In this document: positions 26,637 to 36,417 of the stretch, piece by piece
Layout: each line of letters starts with the position of its first letter
Position numbering within the stretch: position 1 is the first letter of the stretch
Source: Denitrificimonas caeni
GTDB lineage: Bacteria > Pseudomonadota > Gammaproteobacteria > Pseudomonadales > Pseudomonadaceae
Length of the DNA stretch: 64,000 nucleotides
Reading direction: 5' to 3'
Assembly: GCF_905120345.1 (NCBI RefSeq)
Contig: NZ_CAJHOA010000003.1
Coordinates: 372,001-436,000 of the forward strand
Program-made: the position numbers and the translations under genes
Notes under the pieces: model-generated
Databases searched by the model: none
Told to the model about the DNA's origin: nothing
Seen by the model: only the letters and a program-made list of their open reading frames with translations

Positions 26637-27118
26637 GCTATTACTCAACTCCAGACGAGCAAAAATACCGTGAGTTGAGTTTCCCTTGGGAAACGCCACC
26701 CGAGCGTGGTGATTGGCAGACAGTCGCTGAGGGCGTTATCTGGTTACGTATGCCCCTGCCGTTTGGTTTGGATCATATTAACTTGTACTTGCTACGTCAC
26801 GATGACGGCTGGGTGATTGTCGATACCGGCTTAGGCACGCAGCAAACCCGCGATGTGTGGGAGCGTGTTTTTGCTGAGGTTATGCATCATGCGCCGGTCA
26901 AAGCGGTGATTGCCACGCACTTTCATTATGACCATTCCGGCTCATTAGGTTGGTTGGCCGAGCGCTTTAAGTGCCCGGTGTATATGACACGCGGTGAGTA
27001 TCAAGCGCTGTTTGTCAGTCCTTCAACTGGCGACGGTATGGGCTGGCAAATGAGCCAGTTTTATCGCCACAGCGGCATGCCTGATGGTTATGAGACGGAT
27101 GATCCTGCGCCACTTTAA
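26633..27118 (+). pseudogene. metallo-beta-lactamase-fold hydrolase, truncated at the island boundary
   Basis: The 161-residue product keeps the N-terminal half of an MBL-fold hydrolase: INLYLLRHDDGWVIVDTGLG, then the metal motif HFHYDHSG. Family members of this type run to about 300 residues or more and need further metal ligands (a later His, the bridging Asp and a final His), all missing here. The frame stops right where the recombinase-bearing island begins, and no matching 3' half is seen elsewhere in the window. It overlaps the ligase gene by 4 bp, so the intact gene belonged to that operon. Activity of the fragment is unlikely. Confidence 0.75.
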
Positions 27119-27120
27119 AA

Positions 27121-27198
27121 GTCTCTACTTGCCATTAAATGACTCTAATGCATATGATAAGGCGCTTTGAGCCATATTTCAATTGAGCCATTAGAGAC
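27121..27198. repeat. short repeats at the left island boundary (possible recombinase sites)
   Basis: GACTCTAATG (27141-27150) and CATTAGAGAC (27189-27198, reverse complement GTCTCTAATG) form a 9/10 inverted repeat, and GTCTCT recurs at 27121-27126. GCCATTA occurs directly at 27131 and 27187. They lie between the truncated gene and the giant recombinase gene, where an attachment site or an autoregulatory operator would be expected. Confidence 0.35.
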
Positions 27199-27203
27199 AA
27201 TCA

Positions 27204-30200
27204 ATGACTAAAGACGTCGAACAGAATTGGCACAGAAATTCTTCTACTGTTGCGAATGAATTGACCGTAAGGCTCGGTGAGCCCTTCGCTGAGATCTGTT
27301 TGTGGGCTGTTGAGCGAGAGCTTGAGTTACCGCTCGAAGTCGGCTACCGCATTCTTGGCTTAGATCCATTTACGGTCGGTATTGGAAATCTAGTCAAGGA
27401 GCTCAGTCATCCAGAATCAAAGTTAATCACTAGTGAGTGGGAAGCAAATCCAGTTGTTTATGAGTTACAAAAATTCACCCAAGCTGTAACAACCGATACT
27501 AATATTTCTAGAAAATACGCCAGCATTTCCCACCTAGGTGGAGTGCGTAAAAACCGTAGTCAATTCAAAATTTACCCAACCAAAACCTTCTTACTGACAC
27601 TTGTAACAAATCCACTCGCAGATACTACCGCCGAAATCACTTATACCGATAGACGTCGTCTGCGAATTTGGTTGCTGATCCAAGCTGCAAGCCGTCTACT
27701 GGAGTTCGGTTATTCCGCAGATAAAAGTATTAGTAATGCTGCTCGATTTTTAGTCATTGATGCGACTGATGATAATTGGACACTGATTGATGATTTGTTA
27801 AAAAGAGCAAGAGGTCAGCTCGGCAGCATTCCCAACACTTATGAGCGGTTCACTACTGCTTTAGCTAACGCTTCACATTTCATTAAGAATGATTCAGTCA
27901 GTCTAGGTAAAACAGCAACACAATTTCTTAACGCAATAAATACTGTTGCGAATGGTGAATGTAGGGAGATTGAGGCCAGCGCGACTGACTCTGGAAGATC
28001 GACACGCTTCAAACCTCTAATGCCAACTATAGTTGACCGGTTTTTTGGTAAAGACCTAGAAGATGACAGTATCCCAATCATCTCACCTAGTGATGAAGGC
28101 TCTTTATTTTATTTTACAGACGTCGACCCGACTGATAGCGCTGCTCAACAAATCGTTAGCTCTGGTAGTGTCTATATCCAAACAATGGAGTTATCCCACT
28201 ATTTACCGTGGAGCTGGGAGCGTGTACTGCCTGTTGAGTCGAAAATATTAAAGGAATGGCTTCACACTCAATTACACTCCACTGATACGGTTGATAGAAC
28301 AGGCGGCGCTTTGGTGTGGCTGGCTATGCATCTATCCAGATCACTAGTACTGATTGAGCGGATGAGTATTGAGAGTAAACTGACAGATGAGTGGAGTTTC
28401 AGTAATGATTTTCATCTTCTTAAGCGCACATCTCCACGGCGGCGTAGCTCGTGGCGGCCGGATGAGTCAGTACGGCAACAGGTCAATGCATTTCGAGATG
28501 ACTTAACAGTCTCAGTACCGCAATTAATTAGAGATATTTTACAAACTGCTGCCAGCAATGCAGTCGAGTCCCCTCAAATAGTTGGCAGACTTTGGCAGGC
28601 TGTATCATCACAAAAGCTAGACACGTGGTTTAACGAGCAAGCCAGAAAACACTTCCCCCGATTAACAAGCGCAAAGCTCGCTAACTACCAATCGCAACAG
28701 TTGTTTGATGCAACTGGTGAGTTTCATTTTTCTCGTTTATTAACGTCTCATCCAAGCAGCGCTTTGCCGGGCGGCTGCAGTTATGCAGACTGGGATATCA
28801 AGGCCATTGAAAAAGGGTTGCAGTTGCCTGTTGTGGAGTCAGCAAGTGATGAGTCCGACAGCAAAAATATCATGGGTAGCCTACTTACCCCAGTTGAATC
28901 AGTACTGACTGAAGAAATCGAGCGCTGCAATGCGAGCCTCCAGCAGGCATTTGGTAAAGGCCTTATCCAGCAACACAATGCATTGGCTCAGTATGTTGTT
29001 ATGGCGTTATATGCCGCAACAGGTGCTCGGCCACTGCGCGATCCATTTGAATCCGCTCAGCATTTTTCCCTCCAGTACAGATGCGTATTTATCAATGATA
29101 AAAATGATGAAGGTTTGCATAACGGAAGGCTGGTGCCTTTGCCAGAAGGTGTCATCACATTACTCACTTACTATCTGGACTTTTTGAGCCAGTTGGGTCA
29201 ACAGATTGCAACGCATCGCACTGAATTGGCGCTACAGATATCTAATCTTACTGATGGACGTGAGGCCAGTGTGCCGCTCTTTTTTCTGCTCGATGACAAT
29301 CTACGCTGGCACTCGATGTCGGATGCTGCCCAGCTTGATTGCTTGCTGTTTGAATGGCTACTGCCTGCTAATTTGTTTCGTCATCGTTATTCACAACGCC
29401 TCCTTAAAGAAGGTGTTGACCCTGAAGTTATTGATGGCTGGATGGGACATGCAGAGCGAGGGGCAGCCACCTATAGTGATTATTCAATTCGGTGCTGGGA
29501 AACTGATGCCGTAAATTATCAAGCAGCGTTAGAGCGCGCTTATAGCGTACTGCCTTTTGCTACCCCGGCAGAAATGCAAGAGCTACCGCCACTGCTTTAC
29601 TTACCTATAAAGGATACGGATTACTCAGAGCCCAAAGTCTTTGGTCAAAAAGAGCGTGCCCGTTTCAGATGGCGACGTATAAAAACAGCAATAAGAGAGG
29701 CTCGTGCTGATATCAAGCTTTTTCTTAATAATAGGAAAATACAGGATATCGGTGATAATGACTTGCTGCTTCTGAGCACTCGAATGTTATTGCGTGAGAA
29801 TCGCCTACCGCATCCTATGGCAGCTATTCGATTTAATATATTCATTAAAATGCTACAGAAGTCGGAGGCTACTTCCAGGCAGGCAGTTTCAGGAATTGCT
29901 AAGCGTAGGCTATTCAGCAAGCGCTTGGTTGCAGTCCGTGACGAGCGCACACTTATTACACCATCTATAACTCGTGCACTTGAACTTTATACACAGCTTT
30001 TTACATGGGCTACAGCAACCCGTAAAAAAGTATTAAAGTCTGGGTTATCTAAAGGACGTGCGTTGTGTGTAGGCTCATTATTGATGGCGGTTGAGAAACG
30101 TCTTGGCTATAAGCTACTTTTAGAGGATGTTGCGGCAGGACAAAATTTTCGACTACTTCAAAATCAACGTTGCTACTTTCTTGAATACAGCGAGCTTCTG

Positions 30201-32618
30201 GACGCTGATGATTTTTCGACAGCTGTTCAACGCCATGAAATCAGCTATAAAGTAGCCAGTCTAATCGCTCACGGAGTTCACCAAAAAAAGATAGTAGACA
30301 CGCCACAGCCCAGCCAAATAAACGAACTCAAGGCTTTACTCGAAATATACTCTCTGGACAATCCAGCTAGTTGCGACCCTAAAATGGAAGAGTTGTTGAG
30401 TTGGCTGTGCAATATTGTTAATCAAGCTAATCTAGTTCAGCTACCAGGCATTCTTGCCGCTGCACTTAGTGAACGAGCTCCACCCACAAGCTCGTCATTG
30501 CGAGATTACGAGCGACTACTGAACGACCGAGTTTTGGATCTTCCAGCCCACTTCACGGAGACTTCTGAGTGGCCAAGTCATGTCATGCCTAAAACACGCG
30601 ATAAGGCTCCTGACAAACAGTCACTGCAGGGGCAAGCTAAAGAGTTTTCAAAGAGTATTGCCACAGCGCTGCAGGCGTATGTTCCTGCGCAAGCACGTCA
30701 ATGTGCCAAAAATATCAGATCTATTTGCGATGGATACCACGGACAGGTCAGTTCCAGCATGTTGCTGCTTGGCTATTGGATCGCTGACCTTGCTGCAAGT
30801 GGAAAAGCAAAAAAACGTAAAAATCTTGTTCCTTATGCGCTCAACTCCTTGAGCACCTACTTAAGCTCGCTGTCGCCAGCATTTCGCGATCTTCTATATG
30901 AAGTGGACCTTGTTGCGCAGGATAGCGAAGAGATAACTGAACTGTGCGCGCAGATGCTTGATTATAAGAACCAATCGTCAAGGCATGCTGATTATTTTGG
31001 TAAGAGACTGAAAGACTTTTTCCGCTGGGCTGCTCGCTTTGGCGTGGCCTCACCTGAGTGGACCGAGCTGGACCTTGAAAGTGGCTACCGTACAGTCAGC
31101 CCTGGTCTTATTTCCGAGTCTGAATATCAAACATGTATAGAGACTGTTCTGTCAGACAATACGCTAACTCAGGATGAGCAGTTGATATTGGGCTTCGTCC
31201 TACTTACAAGCTATCGGTTTGGATTGCGAGCTAAAGAGGCTGTCGGTATGCTGCGCCGTGATTGGTGTCAGCATGGGCGGCATAGCTGGGTGCTGGTACA
31301 AAGCAACCAGTACCGCACCCTAAAAAGCAAGGCTAGCCGGCGAGCAATACCGTTATTGTTCAAACTTTCAGAAGGCGAGCAAGATATTATTGATCGCACA
31401 TTAGGCAGGTATACAAGTATAGCTGGCAAACAAAACAATCGACCGGTCCTATGCGAGGCGTCTGGCGATAATAATGGTCAGCCGGTGCTTACAAGTCTCG
31501 AACCACGCATTTCTGGAGCCCTGATCAGGTTGCTGCGCAGCGTTACTGGTAATCCTCTGCTGGTTTTGCATCATTGCCGGCACAGTTTTTACAATAGAAT
31601 CTCTTGTGCATTATTTGATTTACAAAATCCGCTCGCTGAAAAGCTAAGCAGTGCATCTGAAAATGATTCGATCAGATGCACCATTTTAGGACCAAACAAT
31701 CAACCATCACGGCGCAGTGCTGTTGCGATAGCGCGTTTAATGGGGCATAAATTTCCGAGTACAGGGCTGAAAAACTATTTTCACTTAGCGACTGAGTGGG
31801 CAGATCAGTTAACACCAGTGATTCACACGCGGGCTCACAAAATCGTGAGTGTTTTACAGGTGTTTGAGCAAGCGACGGTGTTAAAAACCAGGGTACAAAA
31901 TATAGCTGATACGCTTAACTATCCTAACCTTACGCTTATGAAAGCACTGCAGGTGCTGCGGCTTGTTTCTCTTGGTATGGGTTACGAGAGAGCTGGAGAG
32001 CTGATGCAGGTCAGACCTCTACACATTTCTAGGCTGCAAGGTATTATTTTTCAGACAAATGCTCGTATGAGATTCAGCTCAAAAGCTGACAAAAACATCA
32101 AAATAAAAGGCGAAGACTTTCCAAATGCATTACTCGAATCACTGTCGGATGGCGCGTGGCAGCGGCTGCTGCATCGTGCTGAGGAGTTGAAAGATGCGAA
32201 TGTATGCGAGGCAAACGAGGAACCAATAAGTCTTGACGAGCTGCCTTGCTTAATCAGTCCTAATAGGCATATTTTGATGGAGCAGCCGGCACACTACAGT
32301 TTGATTAGGCGAGTTGTTGAACTATTTGAAATACCAAACAAGCAATATCAGTTTGTTGTGAAAAACAACCGGCCTATCGCCCAACAGCGTATGGCCGCAG
32401 CTGGGTTCAAGGTGGTGACAGAGCATGAAGCGGAGGTGAGACTCGACGGCTTTACCATGTTTATATGGGAACGTAATAGTCAATATCGGCTCGATGATTA
32501 TGGCGGACTTGTCCTTACTCGTTCAGCTAGTGGAGTTATCCGTAATTCGTACGAGCTCGTTATTGCTGTTTTAGCTGTTGGCTTTTTGATGCAGCTTGTA
32601 AGCAAGTCTGGAGCTTAA
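27204..32618 (+). CDS. giant protein with two tandem tyrosine-recombinase catalytic regions
   Basis: 1804 residues. Two separate stretches look like tyrosine recombinase catalytic domains. The first has Arg609 in ATGARPL, then NLFRHRYS (Asn723, Arg726, His727), GWMGH (His749) and Tyr757: box II is clear but the first His of HxxR is Asn. The second has Arg1342 in FGLRAKEAV, Lys1374/Lys1376, HHCRH (His1456, Arg1459), MGH (His1515) and Tyr1525: a complete R-K-HxxR-H-Y set. About 580 residues separate the two Arg motifs. So one domain looks active and one partly degenerate. It is the first gene of the island and is presumably its integrase. I do not recognise the full architecture. Confidence 0.75.
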   Translation: MTKDVEQNWHRNSSTVANELTVRLGEPFAEICLWAVERELELPLEVGYRILGLDPFTVGIGNLVKELSHPESKLITSEWEANPVVYELQKFTQAVTTDTNISRKYASISHLGGVRKNRSQFKIYPTKTFLLTLVTNPLADTTAEITYTDRRRLRIWLLIQAASRLLEFGYSADKSISNAARFLVIDATDDNWTLIDDLLKRARGQLGSIPNTYERFTTALANASHFIKNDSVSLGKTATQFLNAINTVANGECREIEASATDSGRSTRFKPLMPTIVDRFFGKDLEDDSIPIISPSDEGSLFYFTDVDPTDSAAQQIVSSGSVYIQTMELSHYLPWSWERVLPVESKILKEWLHTQLHSTDTVDRTGGALVWLAMHLSRSLVLIERMSIESKLTDEWSFSNDFHLLKRTSPRRRSSWRPDESVRQQVNAFRDDLTVSVPQLIRDILQTAASNAVESPQIVGRLWQAVSSQKLDTWFNEQARKHFPRLTSAKLANYQSQQLFDATGEFHFSRLLTSHPSSALPGGCSYADWDIKAIEKGLQLPVVESASDESDSKNIMGSLLTPVESVLTEEIERCNASLQQAFGKGLIQQHNALAQYVVMALYAATGARPLRDPFESAQHFSLQYRCVFINDKNDEGLHNGRLVPLPEGVITLLTYYLDFLSQLGQQIATHRTELALQISNLTDGREASVPLFFLLDDNLRWHSMSDAAQLDCLLFEWLLPANLFRHRYSQRLLKEGVDPEVIDGWMGHAERGAATYSDYSIRCWETDAVNYQAALERAYSVLPFATPAEMQELPPLLYLPIKDTDYSEPKVFGQKERARFRWRRIKTAIREARADIKLFLNNRKIQDIGDNDLLLLSTRMLLRENRLPHPMAAIRFNIFIKMLQKSEATSRQAVSGIAKRRLFSKRLVAVRDERTLITPSITRALELYTQLFTWATATRKKVLKSGLSKGRALCVGSLLMAVEKRLGYKLLLEDVAAGQNFRLLQNQRCYFLEYSELLDADDFSTAVQRHEISYKVASLIAHGVHQKKIVDTPQPSQINELKALLEIYSLDNPASCDPKMEELLSWLCNIVNQANLVQLPGILAAALSERAPPTSSSLRDYERLLNDRVLDLPAHFTETSEWPSHVMPKTRDKAPDKQSLQGQAKEFSKSIATALQAYVPAQARQCAKNIRSICDGYHGQVSSSMLLLGYWIADLAASGKAKKRKNLVPYALNSLSTYLSSLSPAFRDLLYEVDLVAQDSEEITELCAQMLDYKNQSSRHADYFGKRLKDFFRWAARFGVASPEWTELDLESGYRTVSPGLISESEYQTCIETVLSDNTLTQDEQLILGFVLLTSYRFGLRAKEAVGMLRRDWCQHGRHSWVLVQSNQYRTLKSKASRRAIPLLFKLSEGEQDIIDRTLGRYTSIAGKQNNRPVLCEASGDNNGQPVLTSLEPRISGALIRLLRSVTGNPLLVLHHCRHSFYNRISCALFDLQNPLAEKLSSASENDSIRCTILGPNNQPSRRSAVAIARLMGHKFPSTGLKNYFHLATEWADQLTPVIHTRAHKIVSVLQVFEQATVLKTRVQNIADTLNYPNLTLMKALQVLRLVSLGMGYERAGELMQVRPLHISRLQGIIFQTNARMRFSSKADKNIKIKGEDFPNALLESLSDGAWQRLLHRAEELKDANVCEANEEPISLDELPCLISPNRHILMEQPAHYSLIRRVVELFEIPNKQYQFVVKNNRPIAQQRMAAAGFKVVTEHEAEVRLDGFTMFIWERNSQYRLDDYGGLVLTRSASGVIRNSYELVIAVLAVGFLMQLVSKSGA

Positions 32619-32625
32619 ATACAAT

Positions 32626-33495
32626 TTAGTCAGTTAGTTCTAACTTAAAAGCCTCAAGGTCCTCCATGCTGGCCTTAGAAATATCCTTCAGATAAAAACG
32701 GATTCTGCCTTTAGAGTCAGTTTTTTCATAACTAACAACTTTTACCAACGGACTACTATTAGCAAAGGCCGCTGATGCTGTTTTGGTGTGGCTATCTTTT
32801 TCAGCGATAAACTCTCTTGTTGGACCACTGGCGAGCTTGTTTGTAGCGCCAACACGCCTTAGGAAAACTAGCATTTCTGAGCCTTTGGCACCATCAGAAT
32901 GAGCAAGAAAAACCTCATCATTCTTGATGCCTGCTGACTGCGTTACTGGAGACTTAAAAGTTCCTTGAACTGGAATCTCAATCGTTTTTTCTCCGGAGAG
33001 TAGACATACAAACGGCTTGCTAATCGACTTACCCCTGTATTTGTTAATAAAATTATTACTATATTCGTCGATTAAATCACTCTGTGCAGGTGTGAATATC
33101 TCAGGTTTATCGGGACTGTTTGTGGCAAAAATATCACCGCGATTGCTCAATACGCTCTCAATAAACCTCACAACTACAGAGTGCAAAATGCTTTTAATGT
33201 CGTCACTGATATCATCAGAAGATTCAGGCTCCGCTAAGATTGAAATATTTAGCGGAACATTATTGTAGTCTTCGGTGTTGACAGTACTATCAAGCCGAAT
33301 GGCTATACCATGATCAATATAATTCTCATCGAGATAGTGCGTGAGGAGATTGATAACTTGAGTGCAGATTGAGTCGAGGTCAGAGTTTTGAGCTAGCTTG
33401 CCGTTCACTCTATAAGTGCTTTCGGTGATATGCGTCAGCACATTATCAGCCTCACGAAATATAGCTAGCGTAGTAATTTTTTTGGTTTTATTCAT
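32626..33495 (-). CDS. hypothetical protein (289 aa), unrecognised
   Basis: I do not recognise this family. The 289-residue protein is mixed alpha/beta in character with no signal peptide, membrane segment or clear catalytic motif; an acidic stretch ESSDDISDDIK lies near residue 95 and a Lys/Arg-rich C-terminal segment follows residue 240. It converges on the recombinase gene with only 7 bp between stops. Its 5' side faces the hsdR promoter region. It could be an accessory or regulatory factor of the element; that is only a guess from position. Confidence 0.6.
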   Translation of the reverse strand: MNKTKKITTLAIFREADNVLTHITESTYRVNGKLAQNSDLDSICTQVINLLTHYLDENYIDHGIAIRLDSTVNTEDYNNVPLNISILAEPESSDDISDDIKSILHSVVVRFIESVLSNRGDIFATNSPDKPEIFTPAQSDLIDEYSNNFINKYRGKSISKPFVCLLSGEKTIEIPVQGTFKSPVTQSAGIKNDEVFLAHSDGAKGSEMLVFLRRVGATNKLASGPTREFIAEKDSHTKTASAAFANSSPLVKVVSYEKTDSKGRIRFYLKDISKASMEDLEAFKLELTD

Positions 33496-33899
33496 GGTTT
33501 CCAGTGTCTTATAAAATTGGTTGGACCACAGAATCGCTAATTTTTGAGTGCTGCGCCAATCTTCAATTGTTACAGTATGTGTTTTTGCGAAACCCCCTGC
33601 CCATGTCGTGCGTACGACTATTTGTATGGTTTTAGTAGCGATTTATCGACAAATTTCAGAGCTTTAAAAAAGGATTTTGAAGAAATAAGTTGACATTTGT
33701 TTTCCGTTTAATTTTCTATGAGCGCTTTGTCAAGTCCTATTAAATGTATTGATTTGGAAGCCTGTGGACCCCACCACTAGCAGCTTTCAATGCCATTAAC
33801 AGTTGCATATCAGTTGCTTGTTTATGCCCAGTGAGTACTTTTAGCCACTGCATGTTAAAGTGCCACTCATTAACAGCGTTAGACAGGAAGCCCTACGCC
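33496..33899. other. 404-bp intergenic region between divergent genes
   Basis: Separates the unknown leftward gene from hsdR and must hold both promoters. It is AT-rich in 33620-33780. I see no gene, terminator or repeat in it. Confidence 0.5.
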
Positions 33900-36335
33900 A
33901 TGGCTGGTATCGATAAATCCAAACTCACCGAAGCTGACATCATCAGCAAATTCATTCTCCCTGCCATTAAAAAATCAGGCTGGAACGATATGACGCAGAT
34001 TCGTGAAGAAGTGAAATTGCGCGATGGTAAGGTGATTGTGCGTGGTCAAATGGCGGCGCGGCAGACGGTGAAATCAGCTGATATTGTCCTCTATCACAAG
34101 CCTAATTTGCCGCTTGCCGTGATTGAGGCTAAAGCGAATAAGCATGAAGTTGGTAAGGGTATGCAACAGGCTTTGGATTATGCCAGCTTGCTTGAAGTGC
34201 CTTTTGTCTTTGCTTCGAATGGTGATGGCTTTATTTTTCATGACAAAACTAATACCCAGCACATCGAAACTGAGATCGCTTTAGCCGACTTTCCTTCACC
34301 AGCTTATCTGTGGGGTAAGTACTGCCAGTGGAAAGGCTATACGCAGGCACAGTTGCCCATCATCACTCAGGATTATCACGATGATGGCAGCGGTAAAATG
34401 CCCCGTTACTACCAGCTGCAAGCCATTAATAAAACCATTGAAGCCATATCGAGCGGCCAAGATCGCATTCTGTTAGTGATGGCCACTGGTACCGGCAAAA
34501 CCTACACAGCGTTTCAAATCATCTGGCGCTTGTGGAAAGCGCGAAATAAAAAGCGCATTTTGTTTTTAGCCGACCGCAATATCTTGATTGATCAAACCCG
34601 CATTAATGACTTCCAGCCCTTTGGCACGGCGATGACCAAGATTGAAGGCCGTAAAGTTGATCCAGCCTTTGAGATTCACTTGGGTTTATATCAAGCCTTA
34701 ACCGGCCCGGAAGAATCGCAAAAAGCCTTTAAGCAAGTAGGGTCTTATTTTTTTGACCTGATTGTGATTGATGAATGTCACCGCGGCAGTGCTGCAGAAG
34801 AAAGCTCATGGCGTGAGATTTTAGAATACTTCAGTAGTGCCACCCAAGTGGGCTTAACCGCCACGCCGAAAGAAACCGAAGATGTGTCCAATTCGGATTA
34901 CTTTGGCGATCCAATTTATACTTACACTTTAAAGCAAGGTATTGAGGATGGCTTTTTAGCACCTTATAAAGTGGTGCGTGTGGACTTGGATATTGACCTG
35001 CAAGGCTGGCGTCCGACCAAAGGGCAGACCGATAAGCATGGCGAGCTAATCGATGACCGTATCTACAACCAAAAAGACTTTGACCGCACTCTAGTGATTG
35101 ATGAGCGCACCGAGCTGGTAGCAAAAACCATTACCAGTTACCTGCAGCGCACCGATCCTATGGCTAAGACCATCGTATTCTGTAATGACATTGATCATGC
35201 TGAGCGCATGCGCCGTGCTCTGATTAACTGCAATCCTGAGCAAGTGCAGAAAAACGACAAATATGTGATGAAAATCACCGGTGATGATGAGCTCGGCAAA
35301 GCGCAGTTGGATAACTTTATTAATCCTAAGCGTGCCTACCCAGTGATTGCCACCACCTCCGAGTTGATGACTACAGGTGTGGATGCACAAACCTGCAAGC
35401 TAATTGTGCTGGACCAAAACATCAAATCGATGACTAAGTTCAAGCAAATCATTGGTCGTGGTACACGTATCAACGATAAGTACGGCAAGCTGTGGTTTAC
35501 CATTCTTGACTTTAAAAAAGCCACAGAGCTGTTTGCCGATGAGCGTTTTGATGGTATTCCCGAGCGCATCATGACGGTTAAGCCTGAGCAAATTAACGAA
35601 GACAGCGATGAGCTTGAAGAAATCGTACACGGTGAGTCCGACGAAGAGCTGGATACCACGTGTGATGCTGAGCAAGCTGCTGAAGAAAACGGGAGTTACA
35701 CTTCACCAGCTGGTGAGGGGAATAGCGGTCCGTTTGAAACGGGTGAAGGTGAACCTGTTAGAAAGTATTACGTCAAAGGTGTGCCGGTGCAAATAATGGC
35801 GCAGCGTGTGCAGTATTACGATACCGACGGCAAACTGGTGACTGAATCATTCCAAGATTATACCCGTAAAACCTTTACCAAGCAGTTTGCCAGTTTGGAT
35901 GATTTTACTAAGCGTTGGCATGAGGCCGACCGTAAACAAAGCGTTATTGATGAGCTGGCCAATGCAGGCATTATCTGGGAAGCGCTGCAAGAAGAAATCG
36001 GTCAGGATATGGACCCTTTCGACCTGATCTGTCATGTGGTTTATGATCAACCGCCTTTGACCCGCCGTGAACGTGCAAACCAGGTTAAAAAGCGTAACTA
36101 TTTTACTAAGTATTCAGAAACGGCCCAGACCGTGCTTAATGCCTTGCTGGATAAGTATGCTGATGCCGGTGTGGAAGAAATCGAAAGCCTTAATGTGCTT
36201 AAAGTGCAGCCGCTTGATCAGCTTGGCACGCCCATGGAGATCGTTAAGCAAGGCTTTGGTACTAGGCAAGACTATCAGCAGGCCGTGAGTGAGCTAGAAG
36301 CTGAGATATACTGGTTACCACCCAAGCAAGCTTAA
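33900..36335 (+). CDS. hsdR: type I restriction enzyme, R subunit (HsdR)
   Basis: Motor and nuclease subunit that translocates and cuts unmethylated foreign DNA together with HsdM and HsdS. I start at ATG 33900 because AGGAAG lies 9 nt upstream; an upstream start at 33831 lacks support. The 811-residue protein has a PD-(D/E)xK nuclease (Asp61, Glu76, Lys78 in IEAKAN), Walker A ATGTGKT (Lys200), DECH box (291-294), LTATPKE and the motif VI sequence [12 protein letters not shown] Glu-rich, low-complexity linker (about residues 565-620) precedes the C-terminal HsdM-contact domain. All motifs look intact. Confidence 0.95.
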   Translation: MAGIDKSKLTEADIISKFILPAIKKSGWNDMTQIREEVKLRDGKVIVRGQMAARQTVKSADIVLYHKPNLPLAVIEAKANKHEVGKGMQQALDYASLLEVPFVFASNGDGFIFHDKTNTQHIETEIALADFPSPAYLWGKYCQWKGYTQAQLPIITQDYHDDGSGKMPRYYQLQAINKTIEAISSGQDRILLVMATGTGKTYTAFQIIWRLWKARNKKRILFLADRNILIDQTRINDFQPFGTAMTKIEGRKVDPAFEIHLGLYQALTGPEESQKAFKQVGSYFFDLIVIDECHRGSAAEESSWREILEYFSSATQVGLTATPKETEDVSNSDYFGDPIYTYTLKQGIEDGFLAPYKVVRVDLDIDLQGWRPTKGQTDKHGELIDDRIYNQKDFDRTLVIDERTELVAKTITSYLQRTDPMAKTIVFCNDIDHAERMRRALINCNPEQVQKNDKYVMKITGDDELGKAQLDNFINPKRAYPVIATTSELMTTGVDAQTCKLIVLDQNIKSMTKFKQIIGRGTRINDKYGKLWFTILDFKKATELFADERFDGIPERIMTVKPEQINEDSDELEEIVHGESDEELDTTCDAEQAAEENGSYTSPAGEGNSGPFETGEGEPVRKYYVKGVPVQIMAQRVQYYDTDGKLVTESFQDYTRKTFTKQFASLDDFTKRWHEADRKQSVIDELANAGIIWEALQEEIGQDMDPFDLICHVVYDQPPLTRRERANQVKKRNYFTKYSETAQTVLNALLDKYADAGVEEIESLNVLKVQPLDQLGTPMEIVKQGFGTRQDYQQAVSELEAEIYWLPPKQA

Positions 36336-36362
36336 GTTACAGAGCCAAGAGTTTATGTATTC

Positions 36363-36386
36363 AAGCCCCGTATCGGGGCTTATTTT
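36363..36386 (+). terminator. hairpin terminator between hsdR and hsdM
   Basis: Stem AAGCCCCG pairing with CGGGGCTT followed by ATTTTAT, 28 bp after the hsdR stop. It implies that hsdM-hsdS can be expressed separately from hsdR. Confidence 0.65.
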
Positions 36387-36417
36387 ATGCGTTATACCTA
36401 TTTGAAAGAGAAACAGC

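Noticed and set aside
27204-33495. Gamma-mobile-trio type island
   Set aside because: Only one giant recombinase and one opposite-strand gene are present; I cannot match a three-gene same-strand set.
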